A program made the position numbers and the translations under genes. A model generated the notes under the pieces. It was given only the letters and a program-made list of their open reading frames with translations. It ran no database searches and was not told the DNA's origin. Positions 13,801-26,391 of a stretch of 64,000 nt of DNA are shown here, piece by piece. The number at the start of each line of letters is the position of its first letter. The first letter of the stretch is position 1. The stretch is from NCBI GenBank assembly GCA_013398275.1, contig VZSE01008770.1:639476-703475 (forward strand), read 5' to 3'. The stretch is from Promerops cafer (taxonomy: Eukaryota; Chordata; Aves; Passeriformes; Nectariniidae).

Positions 13801-15343
13801 AGTTGCTACAATATCTATATGCCAAACATGAGTAAATGAAGCTTTAATGTTTTCTGTTACTGCTGTTTGCTTTTCCACATGGCACATGCATTATCTCTGG
13901 AAATTTTTTATCTTCCAATTGTGTGAAATTCATATCTGTAATACACAGAAACAGGCATGAGTGAGAGGGTGTGTGAAGAGAAAACGTAAGAATTTACTTG
14001 TGTAATGATATTTAGGTATAAAAGCTACTTTTACTGAAAAATGGCTTAAGAGGAGGTTGGTTTGTTGGTGGATGGGGTTTTTTTTTATTTTTTTTTTCTT
14101 CTTTTTTATATTAGTGGTAGCAGTTTTCCTTTCTTCCAGCAACAAAATCCTCCATTTCAGCGCAGAACACTCCCTTCTGAATTTAGAAACTCATCAGCTC
14201 CATCGTGTTTGTCACAAGTAGTGTTGCTTTGGGATTTATTTTTGGGCTACAACTCAGTTATATTTACCCTACATGAGTACTTCCACTGAGGTGTGCCCCT
14301 TTGTGTTGCAGTTGTGGAAATCAAAAGATTTACAGGAGTTTTTGTGCCACTGCCACGCCTTTCTTCTTGTCTCAAAACCAGGGAAAGAATTTGGGGAGTT
14401 TCTCTGTGTCTTACAGAGAACCTGTGGATGCCTGAGGGAGAAGCTGAGTTAATGCTGAGAGATGCTGCAAGAACAACTAAAACACAAAGGGAAAGAATAA
14501 TTCATCTTCTAGTCCCTACTTGCTAATTTGTTTATTAAATATATGTCCTTCCAGGTGCATTTCCCTTTTCTAACAACTCAGAACTGTAGGAGCACTCACA
14601 CAGTTATGTCTCCCTGGAGCAGTGTCAATGTTGCTGGACTTACCTGTCCAAAATAACTGGTCAGGGTTGTAAAAGAATAGGATTTTTAATGGAGTTTTTG
14701 AATAAAAGTGAAGGGAATGTTCTGAAGAAATGTGATTCACACTTAGGTCTTTTGTTTCTTTGTTTTATATTGAATTAAAAGCCAGGTTTCACAATGTGTT
14801 TACACCAGGTTGAAAAAAAAAAATTGTGAGAGCTGCATTTGTAATGATACTGCCTATTTTAACCATAAAAAGGTCTATAAAATATGCACTTTTATCCTTC
14901 ACATGAGGTACTGCAGCCCCCTGGACTGCATTCAGTATGCAGCACAAATCAAATTTCTAGACAACCAGGTCTGTGCTATTTCTTTTGTTATAATGCAGTG
15001 ATTCATTTTCCATTAATTTTCACACAGATTATACTTCCTTGAATATTAACAAGAACGGAGTTAGAATCAAAACCTAATCCAGAACTTGCAGCAAATAAAA
15101 ATAACAGCTTTTTGTCTTAGTGTCATTGATCTTTTGAGTCAATAACTATCTGGCAGAATAAATTTCTCATGGCTTCAGGCATCTACAGAAGCTGCAGCTC
15201 TACCCTTGGTTTCCTCACCTCTCCCCACATTGGTAGTGACAGGAACTGAGCAGCAGGGAATGACTCATCTGAACTTCTTTGGGCAGAGCAATTAGGCTGT
15301 AATTTAGGGTGACACAAGAGGCACAGAAAAGCCAATTTCTTCC

Positions 15344-15393
15344 CGGTGGCAACCGCGGCAGCCCGAGCTGAAAGCCTCGGGCAGAGGCAGTCG
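15344..15393. other. Local CpG cluster with an RFX-like half site
   Basis: Six CpGs lie at 15344, 15353, 15355, 15364, 15378 and 15392, in a short GC-rich patch inside AT-rich DNA. The sequence GGTGGCAACC at about 15345-15354 resembles an RFX X-box half site, and a CCGCGG palindrome follows directly. Family knowledge: RFX factors bind GTTGCC/GGCAAC half sites. That this is a working site is inference only. Open frames cross it on both strands without recognisable content. Confidence 0.35.
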
Positions 15394-18300
15394 TTCAGGA
15401 GGCTCTTCCAGACAGCTCCTGTGCCAGGTGATATGCACAGCCCTGCTGGCATCACAGCAGCCCTGAGAGGCTCTGGCTGCTCAGGAGAGGGACCTGAATG
15501 TCTCTGCCTGCATCATTTACTTGACTGAAAAAAGTGCTTTAGACTTCTGGGCAGGTAAAGACGACACAAAAAGAAAGAAAACACACACAAAAATTTAAGT
15601 TTATTTGCTTTACATGTTATTGCATCTGTAACAAGAATAAGACTAGAAAACATATTACATATGACAGCAAAACATATGACATATTATAGTAAAATTCCCC
15701 AGGAGGTAAATGTGTTTTTTGTTTCCTTAGGCTTCAAAAAATCTTCCAGATAAGACATTTTTCCTAAGGAAATGAAATTATTTTTCTTTTAAGCCAGAAT
15801 TCAAACCATTCCCCTTTGGAAGTCAAAATTCTTTCCAGTTGTAAGACTCCTGTTCAAGCTCTGTTATGCCAGGATACATTAGAATATCACTTCCCCATAT
15901 ATGAACACTATAATTTTCTGCTCACACCCCTGCTTACTCAATTCCTTATATGTGAGTAACTAGATATTTTATTTTGATCAATAACCCTTCATTGCTTTAA
16001 TGTAATTTTTAATGTCATTTTAAACCAACCATGAGAGGCAAAAACGCACTGCTTAAATTCCAAGCATATCTGTTGAGCTCCTTCCCACAAGAAAACAGAG
16101 TTCCTGTAGTCAGCAGAGCAGGTGCTCCTTTGCAGCTGTGTTCCTGCAGGGTTTGTAGGCAGGAGAGGGACATGTATTAAATATAAATATATTTATTCCA
16201 TAGCAAATTGAAGCTGCTGTTGTGATATGTTTGCAGTGGTAAAGGTGTGTGCTTTATTAGGGTGCCCAATGTTGTTTAAAGTATCGTATCAGAAAAGCCT
16301 GAATGATTGAATTTGTTATGCCACTTTTAAAAAAAGGAACATAATTAATTCAACCAGAGAAAATTGTAATTCTCTGTTGTTTGTACCTGGAAAAGGCAGC
16401 ACTAAAATCAGGACAATTTTAACAGGTTAGTTCCAGTCTGTGTCCTGGCAGAAGCGTAGGGTCAGGCTCTCCCAGGAAAAGAGAGGAACTGAACTGATTT
16501 CTCTGCTGTTCTAAATCATGATATTAATGATCTAAGGACAAGAATGACAATAGAAATTGAGTTTGCAGGGATAGAAGAATAAATTCAAAACTCTACTTTG
16601 GTACCTAAAGCAAGAAACTCCTGCAGCTGAGATGCACAGTGCTGGTGAAACCTTTAAAAGATTTGATCAGGGGATGTGGAAATGTAAATGGCACAAGCAG
16701 ATCAAAGAGAATTTTACTATGTTTTGGGAGCTGCTACGTGAAAATGAGCTAATAAAAACTAACATGAACATACCTACCAGTAGAAGTTTAATTTCAAAAG
16801 GGCTGAACAAGACCAAGAAAATGTACTTAGGCATCAAGGTCCCTTTCATTTGAGAAGTTCACCACGTTTGCCTGGGCCCTGGGGAAATAAGAACAACCAG
16901 TGGAAAGGGAAAACAGAGAAATGCTTGCAAGCCCAGATGGGCAGGCACCCAGTGGCAGAGAGGTGGCAAAGAGCAGCAAGGTGTTTGCCAATAATGCGAT
17001 GCAAAGCTTGTATCACACTGAACAAAGGTTGAGATTATTGGCATTTGGAATGCATTCATCACCAGTACCCATCTGGGGGAAGGCAGCATCAATAGTACTT
17101 GCCCTTGCTTGATTTAGAGTCTTCTCTGGTGACTGCAGCTTGGCTGCTAAGTTACTGCTCTCTCTTCTGGCTGAATTCTAGCCTATGAGCAGCTCAGTTA
17201 TAAGGCTATTCTGAGCAGCCTCCCCAGATTTTTGAATATCCTGCCTCAAGATTGAAAAAAAAAAAAAAAAAGTCTCTTTGGAACGTGCTATATTGTAAAA
17301 CTCAGCAGCTGAAGGTTCCTGTTGTTTTTTTGAATGCGACACTGTTCATCAAAACGTAGCTGCTTTTTCTCATTGCTTGGATTTGATCACACGTTGTTCT
17401 GAATTTTTTCTTTTCTTTTATTGAAAGATGACAGTACAGGAAAAGTTTCATACTTCTTTTCTTTTTTTCTTTTTTTTTTTTTTTTTCTCAAGATACACAT
17501 ACCTGGAAGAATTAATTTCTTTTCTCATATAGGAAAGCTGTCTGCTACCTTGTATCTTTGCTGTGCAGTGGAATTCACTCCCAGTTTCTAGCCCAGAGGA
17601 CAAGCAAAGTTGAAAGTCTAGACCTGTTCATTATGCATGCTGCCATTGTGCTTTTTAAAATTAAGTTGAAGTCTTGAAAGCAGGTGGAAGTAACAAGCAC
17701 ATTGATTTAATTTGTATCTCTAAGTTGCTCAGGCTATGTTGAAAGTCCTCACGAATTCCTACTGTGTCATTGGAGGTCTGGGAGGGACACCCTGAGGACA
17801 ATTTTCAGTGCCTTCTCCAGGTCCCCAGCACCTGCTGCTTTCCAGATTTTAACAAAACTTTAACAAAACTTTCTGTTTACAGAAATCAGGCATCATGAGC
17901 TGCACTCACCAAGCTGCGCCCCACACCAAACACGTTGAGATTTTGTTATGCATCTGTTGTCTGACATCAAAAGATAAAACCCCTCGCAACAGTGTTAAAA
18001 TGGTAAGATACAAAAGCAGTTCTTTGTTGGGAGCTCCCAGGTGCATCCATCGTTATGGGCTATGGGCACACTTGGTGTTGTATTTCTACAATTTTTGTAG
18101 GTTTAACAAATTATCATACCTAACAAACATTGTCCAATTAGAAGACCAGTTAGTTAGATATTTTTTTCCCCAGCTACTGCCCCACTGGATTTGGTCCAGG
18201 GCTTCTTTGCCCCATTTCTTGCTGTTTCTCCTCAGACTGGAAAACTAAATGTTCTTCTTGTAGGTTCTCTTCTTGAAAATAAGACTAAACGGTATTTCAG

Positions 18301-21300
18301 GAATGTGTTAGAAGGTTGGCCTATTACTCTAATAACTAAGAGAAAGGGTAGGAAAAATACCAGGAGCTGTATAACTACATATTAATGGTCTACAAAGCTA
18401 TGAAAAACATGTAACAGCTGAAATCTTTAGGCACCACATCCAACTGCTGTGCAGAAGATATGGGGTGGGGGCCAGGCTTGCTGTGTCCAGGGGGTGAACT
18501 GCTTCTGAACGGGTCTGTGCAGCTTCTGTGCTCACTGAAATCCCACAGCAGCTCCTGGAAAGCCTCCCCTTTCCCCAAGAGATGCCTGTGTTGGGCCCAT
18601 GCTGAGCAAAGCTGCAGGTGTGCAGCTCCTGCCTGCACCTGCCCACCCATTACAATATCAAGAGATGTAATAACAGCAATCGTGTGCTTCTCTTTGCTTC
18701 CCCTGAACATCTGCTCCAGCGTTTCTAGCACAGCATGGAAGAGCATTATCCTGATTTTAGGGCTTATCTGGCTGTCACAGCATCAGGAATCCCAGCCATC
18801 AGTGTGCTCCCTCTCGAGAGCAAACCCACTGCAGGTGTGTCACTCACACCCATGGGCTCGTGCTCATCTCCGATCACCATAACTGCAAACCTGGGGAGTT
18901 TTACAGGTATTTATTGCCCTGTGGAGGAACCAGCTGACCTAACCACTCTGGGCTTTGTGATTCATGTGAAGAATAGTAACTGGTGTTAGCCAGAAGAGAA
19001 ACATCTGAAGCTTTGAGCAAATTTCCATTAAAATAAGTCTTTTTGTATTATGACATTTATTTCATGAAACATTAACTTCATTTTCTGCAGACTGTTTTAA
19101 CATTTTGAGTTAAAGGTTTTCTCTCACTTTTGCATTACTAGATAACTATAATAATGCAGGGCATATCATAAAGTTTGCAGAGAGTTGTATGTCTGAAACT
19201 GTTACAGTTCAAAAATAGAAATGAAACAAAGTCCAAAGAGAAAACTGTCAGTGAAAATTGGTAGCAATTGGATATGTATGTAAATTACAAAAACTAATCT
19301 ACCAAGATTCATAGGGCAAATAACTCCAGCTACTATTACTTGGCACCAAATAAAAACATTTCATTGAAAGTGCTGCTGCTAGAGAAATGAACTGATAAAC
19401 ATAAATTGAACATAAATGCCTGCAGGCAAACTGGAGTAGCAAACAGAAAAGGGACAGGGAAAAAAATGTTGTTTGCATATATGTGTGTTCGGTGTTATAC
19501 TCGTGTGAACATCTGAGAGTCTCAGACAGGGAGGGGATTGTCAAGGATCCCCAGCCCAGAAAGTTTCCCAGGTGGAAAAGCCTCAGTCACTCTCCCCAGG
19601 AATGGAGCTACTCCCTGGCTGCAGGTGAGGAAGTGTGTCCAGAGCAGGGCCCTGCTGCTGGTCTGCAGATGCTGACCACGGTCAGTGATAAAAGGGATGG
19701 AAGGATAAAATCAGGCTCTGAATTTCATGCTTTGCTGACTGATAAATTTAATACTTTAGGCTGTTGTATAAGAACTTATGTAAAGTCTCAGGCCAACACC
19801 TGACATAATTTTTGGGAATTTAAATATGAAATTACTCCATTATTCCCAATAGTAAGGGTGAAAACCGAGGTTATACTTCATCCCTCCTCCCCTTCCATTC
19901 TTGTCTCAGAGTCCCAGCTAGGTATATCTTTCAATTAATTCCTTTCCCTGAGGACGCCCAGCAATAAACACCAAACCCACATATCAATTAGTGAACACCA
20001 AAAACACATACAAAGCCATGTAGATGCATATGCACAGACAAACTGCCCTCCTCCTTCCAGGCACATAAATGCCTTAAATCATTCTTTGCAGTTTCCTAGG
20101 AACCACACTCCAGATGTGGTATTTAAGAGTGAATGTGGCTAACGTTTATTAGACTTGAACTGTATTGTGGGTAATTGTCCAGTAATAACCTTTGGTAAAT
20201 TATATGAAGCCTTTACTTTACTTAACAGGGAACGCAGGCTCCCCAAACTCTAATATTATCATCATTCAAGATAATGAGCAACACAAACCATTCTATTACC
20301 AATCTAAAAGCAATAAATGTCAAAGTAAAGAACTATGCAATATTCTGGCCTGGAAGAACAAAGGACAGAAGTAATGATAATGCCTTTTTATATTTGCAGT
20401 CTATTATATCATGCATAACAAATGACCTTGTAATTGTAGACATTGTTATTTCAACAGGTTGTAAAGGGAAAGTGGTGGGGGTGGAAAGGGAGCGTTTTGA
20501 ACCCTGCCCTGAAAAATGCTGTAGGGCTGGTAAATTGGAATGCCTGGTGATTTATTTGAATTTTATCCTGGTAACTCCTGCTGGATTGTTCTGAAGCTGT
20601 TTTGTTTGTCACCGTGGTCACCTGGTGCAATGTGACACCAGATCCTTGCTTGCAGCACTGATGGCTTTACCAGTGACTTGGTGACAGCCCCAGCCCTCCT
20701 CTGACATGAGCATAAGCAGGAGCAACAGCACCATCCCAAACACAGGTGATTGATTTATGGAAATTTCTAATTTGGGCGTTTACAGGCCGTTCAGAGGTCA
20801 CACAGCATTTGGGCATTCATTCATTGTGAGCTGCTACGAACACGGGGCTCTCTCCCCACTGCTCCACACGTGGTGCTGTAGTTCAGGTGCTCCTGGGTTT
20901 GTAGAGTGACTTCACTTTGGGCTATCCTGGTTCAATTTTATTTTGTAAACAAAAGCAGAAGCTGGTAAGCTATTTGATCAGCATTCAGAGCAATTTTTTA
21001 GAAGCTGGGGAGAACAAAATTGCCAGAAACTTGGGAAGCCAATGGCTCAGCTATTCCTGTGTAAAAGTAGGATAATTCTCACTTTCTTGCACCTTATATT
21101 CATTGCCTATTTTGAGAAAAGCATTTTAATCAAAAATTGCTGTCTCTTAGCTCACATACACTTCATGCCAGCGTGTCTGCAAAGCAAGCCATTCACTAAA
21201 AGAAGTATTTAAATGGCTCTACTCTCTGTGGTTGAAAGAACTGCTTCATGCAGCTTTGATGAAGGCAATTAGCACACGTGGCAGTTATCTTTTAGATCTC

Positions 21301-21759
21301 ATTCACCAATATGCACAGCCAAATTCTGATACCAGGTCTGGAATAAACTCATTCATCCTTCTCTTTCTATACTTGTGGACATGATGAGTAGGATTTAGCT
21401 GAAAGGGGAGAAGTTGAGAGTTCTTGGTCCAGAAATGAAGCTTTTGTTGCCAATATATGGCCTTATATGGGGCTTCTATGACTTCTTTGGGCAAGATGTA
21501 AAAATATGATATCAAACTGAGCTCACCTTGCTTGCATTTCCCTTCTTAAGCTGGTTTAACAAGTTGTCTTTGTCGTATGATTGTTCATAAGGCCACATTA
21601 CCAGCCCAAAAATGCCTCTGCAGTGTTTGTCAGAGAGAAAACAGGCCCCCAGAACAAAGCTGTGAAATTTAGGTTATTTGTACTGCTGCTTCTGGGAAGT
21701 GACAGGAAAAAACCAAGCAGGAAGCAGTTATTTTACATAACTTTTTTTTTTTTTTCAAG

Positions 21760-21970
21760 GAGAACAAATGATGAAACTTCTCAATATTTGCATTTTCCCC
21801 ATCAGCATACATCCCAAACCTGTCAATGAGTGGCAGGGGGTGGCAGTGCCTGTCACATCTCTGCTTTTGGAAAAGATCAGAACCCTGATGGCACAGCCAT
21901 ACTTCAGTTTCCACAGCAGATCTCAGACAAGATGTTTCCCAGGGGAGTTTTTTGATACCACCATTTTCCA
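21760..21970 (+). other. Weak candidate exon (open segment with splice-like borders)
   Basis: A long T run ending in TTCAAG at 21759 gives a plausible acceptor. CAG followed by GTAAGT after 21970 gives a consensus donor. The 211 bases between are open in one frame, about 70 codons, and that frame contains two adjacent ATG codons at 21768. The peptide resembles no family I know. Poly-T runs are common in this window and the 9-base donor consensus is expected about once by chance in this much sequence, so the coincidence is modest. It might be a lncRNA exon, a real coding exon of an unrecognised gene, or nothing. Confidence 0.12.
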
Positions 21971-24599
21971 GGTAAGTTCCATGATGATGATCACAGCTTG
22001 TGTTGTGTTTTATTTTTGCTCCTTCTTCCCCATATCTAAATGTGTGTTATGCATTTATCTACACGTTCATCTGTTTCTGTTTGTCTGCAATTTTATGTGG
22101 TGGCATCTGCGAGTGGTAGTTCTGTATAATAACATGAATATAAGTGAAATCAACAGTTGGGTTTAAGGGCTGTGTTCAGCAAGAAGAGGAGTTTTGGATG
22201 ACTCTATGGATTGACTGCTACATAGCTGGTGTGTGAAGAGGGATTTGGTTAAACAATTCTTCTAGATATCAAGATTATTGTCCTTTTTTCCTGGGATACT
22301 GCAGAAAAGAAACTTAGCTCCTTTCAGTCTGAAAAAAAAAAGTCATATATACGGCAGAATTGTATTTTGGCTCACTGTCCCCCGTCCCAAATGGCATTTG
22401 GTTGCTTACCAGACTTTGTCAAGTTCAGAAACAGTTCAGGAAAGAACATATGTGAATCCACCCTCAGAGAAAAGTGTAAATGTTAATGCTGCCACTGAGC
22501 TGGGAGCAAGATAAGTGACAATGTCCAAGATAGTCAGGAGGAAATAATTAGAGAAATTGTTATGGAATTACTTATATATTGAGTTTTAATTCCCAAACTG
22601 AGTGGGAGGCCACAGGAATGTTCCAAGTGTCAGTCTGAAGGCAGAAGTGTAACCACAAAGGCTTACTACAAATTGATGGAGTACTTTGGCATGGTGGAGA
22701 GATTTTGGGGTACCTAAACAAGTTTGGATGCAGGCTGGCACACACCTACCAAATCCAGCACCTGGGAGCCCAGCATGTGCTGTGATCTGTTCAGTGCTCC
22801 TCCAGCAGCAATGAAAGAGCTGAAAAGTTGAAGAAGACTTGAAATGAATTGAAGAAAGCCAAGAAAAACTGCCCAGTGAGCTGCTCTGCCTATCTTATCC
22901 TCAGGCAAATGCCAATGCACTTTAGAAGAGAGTATTTTTAATGGCATTTTGCACATTAATGGAGGGTTCTGAGGTATTTTCTGCACCTTGGAGATGGAGA
23001 ACACGTGTTAGAATGGAATTTGCATGGAATGATAGTGCAGGGTCTTGTGGGACTTCGACTATTTCAAATAATCTCGTCACATATACTCTGGAAGGAAGCA
23101 CTAATTAAAAGTATAAAAGGGCATATGTGGTATTTGTGAAGCTGCTATCCAAAGCTGTATTGCTGCATCTGTTCTGCATTGCAATTAGTCATAGTTAAAT
23201 CAGAAAATAAGATATCTGAGCTCTGCACTTCTAAAACTGCAAATCCCTCCCCCACAAAAAAGCAGGCACAGTGCACCTGTAATGCATTAGTGGGAAAAGT
23301 AAAATATCAGCCACAAGCAGAATGTAGGGGTTCTTTGTGTTCCAGTGTTACTAAACTTTATTACAAGAAGTTACTAAAGAAAAAGAATATTATTAGTGGA
23401 AAGCCACTATTAATATTAGGAAAAAAGTAGTATGAAATCAAGGGGATTTTTCTGTGTTGATTTTGTGACTTGTGGCCCATCTTACATCTTAACTTAGAAC
23501 TTATGGTGGTACAATGATTTTCCGTGGCATCCAAAATCAGCACACTCCACTAATCTACCCACAGAAGCCACAGGAGTAGAAAGGAGGAGAAAAGCCACAT
23601 TGGTACATCATTTTCTTAATGGCTGTTCACAGTTTTGAAACATGAAAGGACAATAATGCTGATTTTTTTATTTTTTTTCTTCATTTTAGCCCTTTAGTTG
23701 CTCTGTATTTACTGTGGGTTTGGCAACAATTCTTGGTGCTAATTTTTGCTTGTAGGATTCCTTCTTTCTGAATCTTCTCTTTTATTTATGAAAAAGTTTA
23801 TTTTCTAAATCAGGAAGGCAGGCAATTCTACCACAGATGGGGCCCAGGCCTCAGGGAAGACAGGTGACCTTCCCAGAAAGTGTCTGAATTTCCCATTTCC
23901 AGTACATTTTATTGCTAGGCAGTCTCCCAGTTCTACGTGTATAAAATACACTGTAGACCTCCTAAATAAATAGATGGGAAAGTACCTATACAATAGTGGT
24001 TTTTATTAATGTGTAATTTAGCAATAAATATGCCAGATATTATCTTCTTTTTCAGCTGTTATTAGAGTCTTATGGGATGTTCTTTTTCAATAATGTTCCA
24101 GAGCCCCGTACTTATAATTAGAGCTGGGTGAATTATTCATCCCAAACAATATTTATCATAAATTTATGCTCTCCATTTCCTGGAAGAACACTACTTGTTG
24201 TTATGCTTGTTGGGTAGGACAGCGTGCTGCTTTCCAAGGGCTCTCAATTTTGGGGTTAAAAGGTCCACCTATGAATTCTGTATCCCAAGTATTTTGTTTT
24301 CCCTCAGAGGTGATGGGGGGATGTTGTTCCCCCAGGGGCAGCACTGAGGAGTTACTCCTCATTATTTGCCTGGAACTGCTGAAGCAAAGGAGAGGTTTCT
24401 GAAGGTGTGACCTTTCTCTGGAGGGAAATATCTTATTTCAGAGTAGCTCCCAACAAATTGATTTGTCATTCATACACGATTGTGGTTCACTGGTGCTGTT
24501 TTGTTCTGGGCCAACCAAGCCTCATGAATATTATTCACTGTGGTCTCAGCACCTCCTTTTGAGGTCAGCCAAGCTTTTTTTTGGCTCTGGCTTCCAGGG

Positions 24600-25180
24600 T
24601 GTGTGTAAACTCATCTGAACTCCTCTGACCTGAGCTGTTAGGAGGTGTTAATATGGTCTGGCAGCTTGCCTGCTGAATCCCATGGGGTGGGAAATTGTGG
24701 CTTTCTCTGGATCCTCTCACTTGTGCCCACAGTTGAGTGCTGGGCTACAGCACAGGCTGTGATTTATCCCTGGAGGTCAGCTCAGCTCCCCTCAGCCACT
24801 TGTTCCTTCCCACTGGGATGGGGTAGAGAATTGTAAGGGTAAAAGGGAGAAAATCCATGAGTTGGGATCAGGACAGACTAATAGGTAAAGCAAAAGCTGC
24901 ACACACAAGCAAAGCAAAGCAAGGAATTCCTTCATCCTCCCATGGGCAGGCAGGTTCAGCCATCCCCAGGAGAGGAGGGCTCTCTCACAAGGAATGGTGC
25001 TTTGGGGTCAAAATTGCCAAGCTCCAAACATCATCTCTTCCTTCATCCTCCAGCTTTTGTTGCTCAGCATGACCCCAGAAGGTCTGGGATATCCCTGTGG
25101 TCATTTGGGGTCAGCTGTCCTGGCAGGAAGGTGTGAGAAACAGAAAACGCCTCATTGTTGTGTGAGCAATACCTACTGTT
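24600..25180 (-). mobile_element. Endogenous retrovirus LTR remnant (avian family), antisense
   Basis: From about 24790 to 25180 the plus strand reads like the reverse complement of a common avian ERV LTR. The order of recognisable pieces is the GGGATGGGGTAGAGAA block, a GAGTTGGGATCAGGACAG block, an AAAGCAAAGCAAGGAATTCC block, a CCCATGGGCAGGCAGGTTCAGCC block and the GGATATCCCTGTGGTCATTTGGGGTCAGCTGTCC block. The first two also align with 45551-45640 in this window, so the relation can be seen internally. Sequence from about 24600 to 24790 may belong to the same insertion but is less clear. No gag, pol or env reading frame is present and the outer end is eroded, so it is an inert solo-type remnant. 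The family match is from memory; ERV class is not settled. Confidence 0.65.
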
Positions 25181-26347
25181 GGGGTTTTTTTTGTTGTTTT
25201 GTTTTTTTGGTTGTTGTGATTTGGTTTGGTTTTTTCCCCTTCATTAAAGACATGCCTCAGTGTCTCTACCTGCACTCTGTGAAGTTAAAAAAAAATCCCT
25301 CGTGTCAGAATGCAAGTTAAGTCATCTTTCTTCAAAACTCTTTTTCTCTTCTTCAGATATCCTTTCTCTCCTTCATCCTAACTCCTTCCATTGCCTTAAG
25401 AAAAAATCCTCTCAAGTCCTTAGGAAACTATATTTCCTCATAAATTACAGGTTTTCCTTGGTTCTTCTCTCTGTTTTCTTTATTAAACTATTTAAAATAA
25501 ATATTTTATCTGAAATAGGGAATAAGAAATGGGGAAGATGTGACCTAGTTTCCTTCTTCTTACGAGGTATTTTCAGTAATTCTTAAGATGATTTCTTCAA
25601 ATGTCCTTTCCAATATTCTGCTTTTCTTCCCACCATCTCTTTTGTTTTAATATTCATGAAGGACATGGAGCTGGGTGAGATGTGGTTCTGTCACTTCATG
25701 GGATGAGAGGAGCTCAGTGTAAGGAAGTGCATTCTCTCAGAAGGCAGAAATAGAGTGTGTGTGTGGGAGCATTAGGGAGTCTTTCACAGACAGTAAAATC
25801 TTGCTTTTCTGGAAACACAAAAAAATTAGATATCGTGAAGTAGAATACTTCAAGTTCAGAAGGCAGATTGTCTGATCTTCTCACATGCCCTCTTAAATTC
25901 TTCAGATTTTACTGAAATCATTCTGATTTTTTTTTTATTTTCCTTTTTTTTTAAAGTGGAAATTGAAGTTGGGAACAAAGTTAGTAAAGACACATTTACA
26001 TTTAACTAGGTCTAGTGATTTCAACCACCTCTCAGTTAAATACAGGCATCCACCAGACTAAATGGACATTTGTTCACAGGACACAACATTGTTGGACCTT
26101 TGTTCCATGGACCAACATTTCATTTGCTTCTCACATGTATTTAAATATTTTCAAGTATTGAAGTTGTCTTTGAAATAGTAAATTTTTCATTTGGAGTAGT
26201 GGTACCATTTACACACATTTTGATCATCACTACCTAAACAGCTTTTTATTTTTTCAAGTTTGTTATAAGCTTAAGAATATCATCAGTTGCCTTAACCTAA
26301 TTTAAATTATAAAAGAAATTGGAGTTCTAAATCTCTTAAAGTAGTTT

Positions 26348-26391
26348 ATCTTTCACTGTAACAATAATCATCTTTCACTGTAACTGTGGCA
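26348..26391. repeat. Short imperfect tandem duplication, about 22 bp x 2
   Basis: The unit beginning ATCTTTCACTGTAAC at 26348 recurs at 26370 with a small insertion in its second half. This is a local replication-slippage type duplication with no sign of function. Confidence 0.6.

Larger units (their letters stand above)
10817..24590. other. Non-coding AT-rich DNA, no gene recognised
   Basis: The block carries several homopolymers (poly-T 12289-12305, poly-A near 17257-17272, poly-T near 17469-17486), a CpG cluster at 15344-15393 and a GC-richer patch at about 18440-18680. Open frames in that patch (up to 140 codons plus, 118 codons minus) overlap on opposite strands and match no family I know. 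One segment at 21760-21970 has exon-like borders and is listed separately. Otherwise I see nothing. Confidence 0.6.

Noticed and set aside
14638..14647. Minus-strand CAG/GTAAGT splice donor consensus
   Set aside because: No acceptor and no open exon could be paired with it. Isolated donors of this strength are expected by chance.
18390..18882. Overlapping frames of 118 (minus) and 140 (plus) codons
   Set aside because: Both strands are open because the patch is GC-richer and poor in stop codons. Neither peptide shows a domain.
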